Under the pieces are notes generated by a model that was not told where the DNA came from, did no database searches, and saw only the letters and a list, made by a program, of their open reading frames with translations. A stretch of DNA of 64,000 nucleotides from SZUA-22 sp963751695 (GTDB lineage Bacteria; Bacteroidota; Ignavibacteria; Ignavibacteriales; Melioribacteraceae). A program made the translations under genes and the position numbers. Positions 19,535-27,195 of this stretch are shown one piece after another (the first letter of the stretch is position 1; every line of letters begins with the position of its first letter). The stretch covers positions 620,001-684,000 of the forward strand of contig CAVVVP010000003.1 of assembly GCA_963751695.1 (NCBI GenBank), written 5' to 3'.

Positions 19535-19968
19535 ATTCTACCCCAATGTTTAATTTTCAAGCACAAATGTAGTGATTTATGTTAAGTGTTTATATCAATT
19601 GTTGTATCTTTTAATCAATAACTTTGAATATTACCAATCATGGATTGGTTTAAAAACTTTTATTAAAATCGTAATCTATTTTCTATTGGTATTTACGTAT
19701 CTTACTTTCGAATTACTTTTTTATATGGTGACAAAGCAATATCAGCTGTTAAAAATTCCAATATTTCAAAAAATCTTATTAAAGAATTGTCAAATGTTCG
19801 AAGATATTCAGAGGGTAGGGGAATCTAATTAAATATTAAAGATAATTCTGAAATTGAATACATAAAAAAAAATCCACATCAAAATCTCAAATTAATAGCC
19901 AATAAATATCTTCGTTTTTAGACGATTATCGAACAAAACTGCAAGCTATCTGACAAATTTTAAAAAAT
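19535..19968. other. Gene-free stretch upstream of the yceI operon
   Basis: An AT-rich interval of about 430 bases. An 86-codon frame at 19572-19832 is the only candidate, but it has a repetitive Leu/Tyr/Ile composition, no ribosome site and no recognisable motif, so I do not call it. I see no tRNA, repeat or terminator here. The last part probably belongs to the promoter of the operon beginning at 20048. Confidence 0.5.
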
Positions 19969-20012
19969 ATGTTGCAACATTAAATGTTATAACATATATT
20001 TACATTGTAAAT
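19969..20012 (+). promoter_or_regulatory. Three palindromes, likely MarR operators of the yceI operon
   Basis: Two perfect 12-bp palindromes, ATGTTGCAACAT (19969-19980) and ATGTTATAACAT (19984-19995), lie 15 bases apart centre to centre. A 15-base inverted repeat, ATTTACATTGTAAAT (19998-20012), follows directly. They end 35 bases before the yceI start, where a repressor would block a promoter. MarR-type regulators bind such palindromes, and a MarR gene is second in the operon. The AGGAG ribosome site lies at 20035-20041. Confidence 0.65.
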
Positions 20013-20047
20013 AAGATAAATTGTCTAAATAAAATAGGAGAGTTAAA

Positions 20048-20635
20048 ATGAAAACTCTAAAAATAATAGCAGCAACACTAATACTAACTGTTTCATTAAC
20101 ATTTGCACAGACAACTTGGGATTTTGACAAATCACACTCAAAAATTGGGTTTAGTGTAACACATCTTGTTATAACAGATGTCGAGGGAAATTTCAAGGAA
20201 TTTGAAGGATCCATAACAACTAGTGGTGACGACTTTGAGAATGCAAAAATTGAATTTTCTGCAAATGTAGCAAGCATTAATACAGATAACGAAAAAAGAG
20301 ACGAACATTTACGTTCAGATGACTTTTTTAATGCTGAGAAGTTTCCTCAGTTAACATTTAAGAGCAAGTCATTTAGCAAGGTGGATGATAAAAATTATAA
20401 ATTAGTTGGTGATCTTACAATTAGAGATGTAACCAAAGAAGTTGAACTTAATGTTGTTTATAATGGAACTGTAGAAGATCCCTGGGGAAACACAAAATCT
20501 GGATTCTCTTTGGAAGGTGAAATAAACCGTTTCGATTACAATCTTAAATGGAATAAAACTATTGAAGCAGGTGGCTTAGTCGTTGGAGAAGATGTAACGA
20601 TTCTTGCAAAACTTCAATTAGTAAAGCAAAAATAA
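20048..20635 (+). CDS. yceI: YceI-family periplasmic lipid-binding protein
   Basis: 195 residues with a signal peptide (cleavage after TFAQ, near residue 21). The mature protein shows the full YceI lipocalin-like pattern: WDFDKSHSKIGFSVTHLV, FEGSI, RDEHLRSDDFFNAEKFP, FKSKSF, VGDLTIRDVTKEV and the final FDYNLKWNKTIEAGGLVVGEDV. The family binds polyisoprenoids or similar lipids in a beta-barrel and is often induced by acid, organic or redox stress. A good ribosome site (TAGGAG) precedes it. It is the first gene of a four-gene operon and follows three palindromes. Confidence 0.93.
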   Translation: MKTLKIIAATLILTVSLTFAQTTWDFDKSHSKIGFSVTHLVITDVEGNFKEFEGSITTSGDDFENAKIEFSANVASINTDNEKRDEHLRSDDFFNAEKFPQLTFKSKSFSKVDDKNYKLVGDLTIRDVTKEVELNVVYNGTVEDPWGNTKSGFSLEGEINRFDYNLKWNKTIEAGGLVVGEDVTILAKLQLVKQK

Positions 20636-20637
20636 AT

Positions 20638-21087
20638 ATGAGAATCGAAGAAGAGATTCTGCAGAAATCTTTTAAGTCAGAATATCATAAACTAGCCGTG
20701 AATATTATATTTACTCACGGCTGGTTAACTTCTTTACAAAGAGGGTTTTTTGATAAATTTAGTATAACAGTCAATCAATATAATATTCTGCGGATATTGA
20801 GGGGTCAACATCCAAACCCTATTTCAATAAATTTATTGAAAGAAAGGATGCTTGATAAAATGTCAGATACGTCAAGATTAGTTGAAAGACTGAGAGCAAA
20901 AGGATTAGTTGAAAGAAAAATTTGCAAAAATGACAGGCGAAAATCAGATGTCAAAGTAACATCAAAAGGACTTGAATTACTTTCGAAACTAGAGCCAATT
21001 GATTTAGAAGTTGAAAGAACATTAAAGGCATTGAGTAACGATGAAGCTGAAAAACTAAACAACCTTTTGGATAAAATGAGAGGCTAG
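20638..21087 (+). CDS. MarR-family transcriptional regulator
   Basis: 149 residues of winged-helix MarR type. It contains TVNQYNILRILRGQHP, the recognition-helix region ISINLLKERMLDKMSDTSRLVERLRAKGLVERKICKNDRRKSDV with the conserved DxRxxxV-type wing, and a C-terminal dimerisation helix. It starts two bases after the yceI stop, so it is translationally coupled. It is the probable regulator of its own operon through the palindromes at 19969-20012. The inducing signal is unknown; the redox and iron-sulfur genes downstream suggest oxidants or electrophiles, which is an inference. Confidence 0.92.
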   Translation: MRIEEEILQKSFKSEYHKLAVNIIFTHGWLTSLQRGFFDKFSITVNQYNILRILRGQHPNPISINLLKERMLDKMSDTSRLVERLRAKGLVERKICKNDRRKSDVKVTSKGLELLSKLEPIDLEVERTLKALSNDEAEKLNNLLDKMRG

Positions 21088-21088
21088 T

Positions 21089-21520
21089 ATGGGCGAGAAA
21101 AGAGTTTATTATAAAACGAATGAAATTGCTGTTAGCTACGCTCCAGATGTTTGTGTCCATACAGCTGAATGTGTTAAGGGATTGCCCAAGGTGTTCAATC
21201 CACTTAAAAAGCCATGGGTAAATATAAATGCTGCATCTGCAAATGATATTGCAGAAACTGTAAAAAAATGTCCTACTGGTGCATTACAATATAAAATGAA
21301 AGATGAAATAAAAGCTATTAAGGAGGTAAAAATGGAAAAGACAAAGATAACAGTTATGCCTGACGGTCCTTTGATGGTAGAAGGAAATATAACTGTAAAC
21401 AAAATGAGTGGTGACAATATTAAGGATGGTGAAAAACTCTTTTTATGCAGGTGTGGTGCTTCAGACAACAAACCATTCTGTGATGGATCCCATAAGAAAG
21501 CAGAGTTTAAAGCTGAATAG
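21089..21520 (+). CDS. YjdI-type Fe-S domain fused to a CDGSH iron-sulfur domain
   Basis: 143 residues with two parts. Residues 8-70 match the YjdI mono-cluster domain (VCVHTAECVKGLPKVFN, then KKCPTGAL), giving Cys ligands for a 4Fe-4S cluster. Residues 80-143 end in a CDGSH domain, CRCGASDNKPFCDGSH, whose Cys3-His set binds a 2Fe-2S cluster. The two are often separate genes or adjacent; here they are one polypeptide. The start lies one base after the marR stop, so it is part of the operon. A redox or cluster-transfer role is likely; the exact role is unknown. Confidence 0.88.
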   Translation: MGEKRVYYKTNEIAVSYAPDVCVHTAECVKGLPKVFNPLKKPWVNINAASANDIAETVKKCPTGALQYKMKDEIKAIKEVKMEKTKITVMPDGPLMVEGNITVNKMSGDNIKDGEKLFLCRCGASDNKPFCDGSHKKAEFKAE

Positions 21521-21564
21521 TTCGATAGCAAAATTTGCTGCCATTAAAAAGATTGGAAAATAAA

Positions 21565-22434
21565 ATGAGCACAAGAAGCATTAAAAAGATAATTCCAGCA
21601 AGAAAAGTAAATATGGGAGGACACTTACTTGATCAATCCCTTCCCTCAATAGAAGCAGATTACATTGATCCATTCTTGCTTATACACCATTGGAAAAATA
21701 TTGCTCCAGGTGGAGAAAGACAACAGGAAGTTGGTGTTGGTCCACATCCACACAGAGGATTTTCTCCTGTAACATTTATTTATAAAGGAGACATTCAGCA
21801 CAGAGATTCATTGGGTAATAATGCTACTGTGGATGAAGGAGGAACACAATGGATGTTTGCCGGAAAGGGCATAACCCACAGCGAACGTCCAAGTAAGAAA
21901 TTGGCTGAAGAAGGAGGAGAAATAGAGTTCATTCAATTTTGGGTAAATGCACCCTCTAAGACCAAAATGGATGCAGCATTTTATAAACCGATCTCCAAAT
22001 CAGAGACACCAACAATAAAAAAAGATGGCCATACTATTCAAGTGGTTTGCGGTGAATATGATGGAATAAAAGGGAGTGTTGAGTACTATTCGCCGCTTGT
22101 TTTACTTCGAGTCGATATAAAAAGTTCAACGGAGTTGAGTCTTAATCTAAATTCCTCTTTTAATACTATCATTTATCAGCTGGATGGTTCATTAGCTGTG
22201 AATGAAAAAGAATCTGACGCAAAAGAATTAATATGGTTTAATCAAGATGGAGAGACAATCAATATAACAGCTAACAAAGATACGAGATTTATTGTCTTGG
22301 CCGGTGAACCACTGAATGAGCCAATAAAATCCTATGGACCATTTGTGATGAACACTCAAACTGAGATAATGGAAGCCATAAGGGATTCCCAAGTAGGCAA
22401 GATGGGTGTACTAATAGAAGAATTTGAAAAATAA
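21565..22434 (+). CDS. Pirin-family protein
   Basis: 290 residues from the ATG at 21565; an upstream TTG frame from 21535 is less likely. It is a bicupin with the pirin metal motif GPHPHRGFSPVTFIYKG, then QHRDS, and THSERPS, giving the conserved His/His/His/Glu set for Fe. The C-terminal cupin follows from about residue 150. Pirins act as redox-sensing regulators or quercetinase-like dioxygenases. It is the last gene of the yceI-marR-CDGSH-pirin operon, so all four are probably induced together. Confidence 0.9.
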   Translation: MSTRSIKKIIPARKVNMGGHLLDQSLPSIEADYIDPFLLIHHWKNIAPGGERQQEVGVGPHPHRGFSPVTFIYKGDIQHRDSLGNNATVDEGGTQWMFAGKGITHSERPSKKLAEEGGEIEFIQFWVNAPSKTKMDAAFYKPISKSETPTIKKDGHTIQVVCGEYDGIKGSVEYYSPLVLLRVDIKSSTELSLNLNSSFNTIIYQLDGSLAVNEKESDAKELIWFNQDGETINITANKDTRFIVLAGEPLNEPIKSYGPFVMNTQTEIMEAIRDSQVGKMGVLIEEFEK

Positions 22435-22517
22435 ATTCTTAAACAATTATACAATCCTTTTTGTATCTTACAAGACAAGAGGTCTAGTAATTTATCTGTT
22501 TAATAAGGAGTTCATAG

Positions 22518-23537
22518 ATGAGAAAAATTCATTTGGCAACTCTATGTCTTTTACTGATTCTAAGTTGTTCCAACCAAAAACCGTTTGAGTACAATTCTCC
22601 AAACTTCAAACTCATAAAACTTTCTGAAGGAGTCTACGCTTGCATTCATAAACTTGGCGGTAAAGCAATTTCTAATTCAGGAATTATTGATAATGGAAAA
22701 GAAACGATCATTTTTGATACATTTCTTTCGTCGAATGTTGCACAAGAATTATTAGAAGTAGTTGAAAAACTTCAATTATCACCAATCAAGTATGTTGTTA
22801 ATAGTCATTTTCACAATGATCACATTAGAGGCAATCAAATATTTGGTGAAGAAGTCGATATTATAAGTACTAAAAGGACAACTGAACTTATAGAGGAAGT
22901 GGAACCAGAACAACTCGAATACGAAAAAGAATTTGCTCAAGAGCAATTTAACTATTACGACTCTCTGTTATCAATATACGAAGGAGACTCAACGGATATT
23001 GAATTTACTAAAATTCAGATGTGGAGACCCTATTACGAAGTTTTAAGCAAGAGCCATACAGAAATAAAAACACGTCTTCCAAATCTGTATATAGAAGATG
23101 AAAAAAACCTTGATGGTCCAGAACGAAAAGTACAATTAATCTCGAAAGGAAAAGGACATACTGAGAGTGATCTAATTCTTTACCTTCCAGATGATAGAAT
23201 AGTTTTTACTGGCGATTTAGTTTTTATAAAAAGTCATCCTTATCTTGGGCACGGATTTCCCAATGAGCTAAAGGAGTCGTTAGTTTTTATTAATTCGCTT
23301 GAGGTATCAACGGTTATTCCTGGGCATGGAAAGATAGGTAAAAAAGATGATGTAAATCTGATGAGTAATTATATTGATGATCTTGAAAAGATAGCTCGAA
23401 CAATGATTGATAACTCAATGTCTAAGCAAGACGCAGACAAAATGGAAATCCCCCTGCAGTATAGAGATTGGTTATTTGAGAGATTTTTTATTTATAATTT
23501 AAAGTTTATGTACAGCTATTTAAGTGACAATAAATAG
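22518..23537 (+). CDS. Metallo-beta-lactamase-fold lipoprotein hydrolase
   Basis: 339 residues with a lipoprotein signal (LILSC, Cys17). The zinc motif is HFHNDH (97-102); further ligands are in KGHTESD and the TGDLVF strand, and the closing His lies in VIPGHGKIG. This is the SoxH / quinoprotein-relay-like branch of MBL-fold enzymes rather than a clear antibiotic-hydrolysing B1 enzyme: the segment between the first and second zinc ligands holds a long insert of about 70 acidic residues. It has a strong ribosome site (AAGGAG) 10 bases upstream of the ATG. The substrate is unknown. Confidence 0.82.
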   Translation: MRKIHLATLCLLLILSCSNQKPFEYNSPNFKLIKLSEGVYACIHKLGGKAISNSGIIDNGKETIIFDTFLSSNVAQELLEVVEKLQLSPIKYVVNSHFHNDHIRGNQIFGEEVDIISTKRTTELIEEVEPEQLEYEKEFAQEQFNYYDSLLSIYEGDSTDIEFTKIQMWRPYYEVLSKSHTEIKTRLPNLYIEDEKNLDGPERKVQLISKGKGHTESDLILYLPDDRIVFTGDLVFIKSHPYLGHGFPNELKESLVFINSLEVSTVIPGHGKIGKKDDVNLMSNYIDDLEKIARTMIDNSMSKQDADKMEIPLQYRDWLFERFFIYNLKFMYSYLSDNK

Positions 23538-23551
23538 TTGATAAGAATAAA

Positions 23552-24106
23552 ATGAAAAAAAAGAATTTTGTGCCATTTCCAGATATCTCTACTGAAAGGT
23601 TATTACTAAGAAATTTGAAATTATCTGATGACAATGAAATTCATTTTCTTCGTTCGGATGCCGAAGTTAATAAGCACATAGATAGACCACTGTCAAAATC
23701 AATTTACGATGCCCGTGAATTCATAACAAAAATCAATAGTGGAATTGAAGAAAGCAAATGGGTTTTCTGGGCAATAACGAAGAAGGATGAAGAAAAACTA
23801 ATTGGAACCATTTGTTTATGGAATTTCTCAAATGACAAATTGACTGCAGAAGTTGGTTTTGAACTTCTTCCAGAATACCAAGGTAAAGGATTTATTGGAG
23901 AGGCATTAAAAAATATAATTGAGTACGGATTTAGTGAGCTTAATCTGGATAAGATTGAAGGCTACACTAATCAGAAAAACACACCTTCAATTAAAGTCAT
24001 GGAAAAATATAATTTTTCTTTCGATAAGACCTACTATGAAGAACACTCAAATACAGGAGAAAAAGTTCAGATCGTTATCTACAAACTTGAAAAGAAAAAG
24101 GGTTAA
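23552..24106 (+). CDS. GNAT-family N-acetyltransferase (RimJ/RimL type)
   Basis: 184 residues. TERLLLRNLKLSDDNE at the start, then EVGFELLPEYQGKGFIGEALKNII, the acetyl-CoA loop, and a C-terminal Lys/Asn-rich stretch (NQKNTPSIKVMEKYNF), all typical of the RimJ/RimL branch that acetylates protein N-termini or small amines. It follows the MBL-fold lipoprotein gene by 14 bases. Its stop shares TTAA with the clpX stop on the other strand. Confidence 0.88.
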   Translation: MKKKNFVPFPDISTERLLLRNLKLSDDNEIHFLRSDAEVNKHIDRPLSKSIYDAREFITKINSGIEESKWVFWAITKKDEEKLIGTICLWNFSNDKLTAEVGFELLPEYQGKGFIGEALKNIIEYGFSELNLDKIEGYTNQKNTPSIKVMEKYNFSFDKTYYEEHSNTGEKVQIVIYKLEKKKG

Positions 24107-25356
24107 GCTGTTTTCCTTTCGACCTCAATATAGAGAGGTTCAGCACCATTGGCCACTGTCTCTTTAGTGATTAAACATTTCTCGATGTTCTCTTTCGACG
24201 GAAGCTCATACATGATGTTAAGAAGCATACCTTCTACGATTGAGCGCAAAGCTCTAGCTCCAGTTTTTCTCTCAATCGCTTTTACCACTACCAAATCTAA
24301 TGCTTCTTTTTCAAACTCAAGTTCTACACCTTCCATTAAGAAAAGCTTTTTGAATTGTTTGATTATTGCATTCTTTGGTTCAGTAAGGATTTTTAGCATT
24401 GCCTCTTCTGAAAGCGGTTGAAGCGGCGATATCATTGGGAGTCTGCCGACCAATTCTGGAATCAACCCATATTTTACAAGATCATCAGGTTGTACCGCTT
24501 TTAAAAGATCTTCTTTTGAAAGAGAGTGGCTCACATCTTCGTCTGACTCGAAGCCCATAACATTCTGGTTCATTCGAGCAGCAATAATTGGATCGAGACC
24601 GTCAAATGCACCTCCAACAATAAAGAGAATATTTTTTGTATTAATGTTTATTAGACTTTGCTCTGGATGTTTTCGGCCTCCTTTTGGTGGAACTCCAGCA
24701 ACCGTTCCTTCAAGTATTTTTAGAAGAGCTTGCTGAACTCCTTCACCAGAAACATCACGTGTAATTGAAACACTTTCACTTTTTCGAGCGATTTTGTCAA
24801 TCTCATCAATATAAACAATCCCTTTCTGAGCTCTTTCAAGATCATACTCAGATGCTTGAAGCAATCTGACTAAAACTGTTTCAACATCATCTCCAACATA
24901 GCCAGCTTCGGTTAAAGTTGTTGCATCTGCGATTGCAAATGGTACATCAAGTATTTTTGCTAAAGTTTGAGCTATTAAGGTTTTTCCAACTCCCGTTGGA
25001 CCAACAAGTGCAATGTTGCTCTTCTCTATCTCAACATCATCAAGGTCAAAAAATGTTGAACTTGAATTTATACGCTTATAATGATTATAAACAGCAACAC
25101 AAAGAACCTTCTTTGCATATTCCTGCCCGATTACATGCTCACTTAATCTATCATATATCTGATCAGGAGTTAATTGCTCTTTTTCTGTCTTTTTATTACT
25201 GAAGGCAGCTAGATTATCTTTTAATATCGAAACACTAGATTGAATACAATTATCGCAAATATATACATCTGGGCCGGCAACCATGCTTGCCACTTCACTT
25301 CCGTCTCTCCCGCAAAATGAACATTTTACTGTGTCGTCGTTACTATTCTCTTTCAT
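24103..25356 (-). CDS. clpX: ATP-dependent Clp protease ATP-binding subunit ClpX
   Basis: 417 residues, full length. The zinc-binding domain has Cys12, 15, 34 and 37 (CSFCGRDG...CDNC). The AAA+ core has Walker A GPTGVGKT (119-126), the substrate-gripping GYVG pore loop (152-155), Walker B DEIDK (184-188), the sensor and RKHPEQ-like stretch, and the RPELVGRLP-type phrase (LIPELVGRLPMI). ClpX unfolds tagged proteins and feeds them to ClpP. No clpP or tig is adjacent, although these usually neighbour clpX in other phyla; here a TPR protein and an FAD oxidase lie upstream. The 3' end overlaps the acetyltransferase gene by four bases. Confidence 0.97.
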   Translation of the reverse strand: MKENSNDDTVKCSFCGRDGSEVASMVAGPDVYICDNCIQSSVSILKDNLAAFSNKKTEKEQLTPDQIYDRLSEHVIGQEYAKKVLCVAVYNHYKRINSSSTFFDLDDVEIEKSNIALVGPTGVGKTLIAQTLAKILDVPFAIADATTLTEAGYVGDDVETVLVRLLQASEYDLERAQKGIVYIDEIDKIARKSESVSITRDVSGEGVQQALLKILEGTVAGVPPKGGRKHPEQSLININTKNILFIVGGAFDGLDPIIAARMNQNVMGFESDEDVSHSLSKEDLLKAVQPDDLVKYGLIPELVGRLPMISPLQPLSEEAMLKILTEPKNAIIKQFKKLFLMEGVELEFEKEALDLVVVKAIERKTGARALRSIVEGMLLNIMYELPSKENIEKCLITKETVANGAEPLYIEVERKTA

Positions 25357-25365
25357 TTAGGTCAC

Positions 25366-27195
25366 TTATATTGTTTTTAATCTGGTAATACTTTCGCGGG
25401 CTCGTTCAACATACAAAGAGTTCGGATGGTATTTCAGGATATCTTCATAAATAGAATTAGCAGCAGCATTATCACCTATGCCATATTCGTAAACTTGAGC
25501 CAACAAGAATAAACTTTTATCTGCAAAAATATTCAATTTCTCTTTCTCTGACAATGTTTTTAGAATCTCAATTGCAATGGGATAATTGTCTTGGGCGATC
25601 AAAATTTCTGCATATCTGAACATGGAAATATTGTTTAGTAGAAAAAATCCTTCTTGCTCACTTAGTTGCAGGAAAACGGGGCCAGCTTTAGCAAAGTTTT
25701 TTTGCCAAGTATTCATGTCCGCTTGTGCGAATTTGACCAAATTTAAGGAATCTCGTCTACCCATATTAATGACCATTGCCAGCTCAATTGCTTCGTTTGC
25801 TTGATCGTTTGACAAGTCTTTATTGATATCGGAAATAGTATTTAAACTCCTGTCAAATTCATAATTCCAAAAATGGATTAGAGCTAGCTTATATTTCGCT
25901 TCTGACTTAACTTCTTTCGGTGTTTTTACTGAAGAGAATGAATTTATTAAAAAGTTTTTTGCAGCCGCAAGGTCACCACTAAGTATTGAAATATCTGCCA
26001 GTCTCAAATTCGCGATTCCATAGAACTGAGAAAGAGAAGAATTTTGAAGTATTTTTAAAAAGTCTTCTCCTGCACTATTTAAATCATGAAAACGATCTAG
26101 CTTTATTGAACCAGTTCTAAACAGTATTTCATTTACTGACTCTGTGTTATTAACCTTGGTTAGTAATTCACTATAGGCATCCAAAACAGAACTAAATTTA
26201 TAAGATCCGGATGTATCAATTGCTTCTAAAGGTTTCCAACCTTGATTGTTTTTCAAACTCAAGTATAATTTGGATTCAAGGGTTTTAGCATACCCAATCT
26301 GGGAGCTTATAAAAAGTGGGGAATTCGGAAAATTATCAATGATATATTTGTAAGCATCTGAAGATGAAGAAAATTCATTCTTTAAATATGTATCAGTAGC
26401 AAAATTGTAGATCAGAACTCCGTTTCTATTCTGATCTGTATCAAGCTTTACAACAAGGGAAAAAGCATCTTCATACTGATTATTTTGACTATAAAGAAAG
26501 ATTAGAAATTCTTGTATAGTTAAATTGTCCTGATATTTTTCTGCAACATCAATAGATTGTTCAAGTCCACCAGGAGATGATAAGTATTGCTGCATTCTTC
26601 TTTTTACATAATCTAGCTGTTTTGGATATGCTTTAAGAACATCGCAATATTCTTCAGCTGCATTAGTATAGTCCATTGAAACCGAGTATATCTGAGCAAG
26701 TTGATAAGAAAACTGTGTCGGATTTGGAGCTTTTGACTTCGCCTCCTTCAAATAAACCGCTGCCGGTTCAAATGCTCTGTTTTGGATAGCAAAATTTGCA
26801 ATAATGCTATAATTTATAAGCGCATTATTATTTGTCCTAATTCCATTATCCCAGCTCTCAATTGCTTTTGCAGTGTTTCCCTGCAAATAATAAGTTGTCC
26901 CTAACATTCCATGTGTAGAAACATCCATAGGATTTCGTCTAATTTTTTCTTGCAAAAACTTAATCGAATTATCGTACTCCTTCAGTTTGATATATATAGA
27001 GTTCAAAGCGTTTGAATACTGGTTATTATTAGGTTCGAAACTATTGAGTTCTTCATACATCGATTTCGCTTTTTGAAGCTGTCCATTCTGTTCGTATGTT
27101 CTTGCAAGCCTATATTTGTTGTTTAGGCTATTCTGTGCAAAGCAAATTGAGATAGAAACAAGCAAGAGTAGAAATATTTTTAGTAACGATCTCAT
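25366..27195 (-). CDS. Secreted TPR-repeat protein
   Basis: 609 residues with a signal peptide ending at SICFAQ (residue 21). Many TPR-like helical pairs fill the protein, for example YEQNGQLQKAKSMYEELNSF, LGTTYYLQGNTAKAIESWD and IYEDILKYHPNSLYVERA. The probable role is a periplasmic scaffold for envelope protein complexes. Its start overlaps the end of the FAD oxidase gene by four bases (ATGA), and clpX begins nine bases after its stop, so the three genes form an operon. Confidence 0.85.
   Translation of the reverse strand: MRSLLKIFLLLLVSISICFAQNSLNNKYRLARTYEQNGQLQKAKSMYEELNSFEPNNNQYSNALNSIYIKLKEYDNSIKFLQEKIRRNPMDVSTHGMLGTTYYLQGNTAKAIESWDNGIRTNNNALINYSIIANFAIQNRAFEPAAVYLKEAKSKAPNPTQFSYQLAQIYSVSMDYTNAAEEYCDVLKAYPKQLDYVKRRMQQYLSSPGGLEQSIDVAEKYQDNLTIQEFLIFLYSQNNQYEDAFSLVVKLDTDQNRNGVLIYNFATDTYLKNEFSSSSDAYKYIIDNFPNSPLFISSQIGYAKTLESKLYLSLKNNQGWKPLEAIDTSGSYKFSSVLDAYSELLTKVNNTESVNEILFRTGSIKLDRFHDLNSAGEDFLKILQNSSLSQFYGIANLRLADISILSGDLAAAKNFLINSFSSVKTPKEVKSEAKYKLALIHFWNYEFDRSLNTISDINKDLSNDQANEAIELAMVINMGRRDSLNLVKFAQADMNTWQKNFAKAGPVFLQLSEQEGFFLLNNISMFRYAEILIAQDNYPIAIEILKTLSEKEKLNIFADKSLFLLAQVYEYGIGDNAAANSIYEDILKYHPNSLYVERARESITRLKTI

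Noticed and set aside
19572..19832. 86-codon frame in the gap before yceI
   Set aside because: Composition is dominated by Leu, Tyr, Ile and Phe; there is no ribosome site or recognisable motif, so it looks like chance coding in AT-rich DNA.
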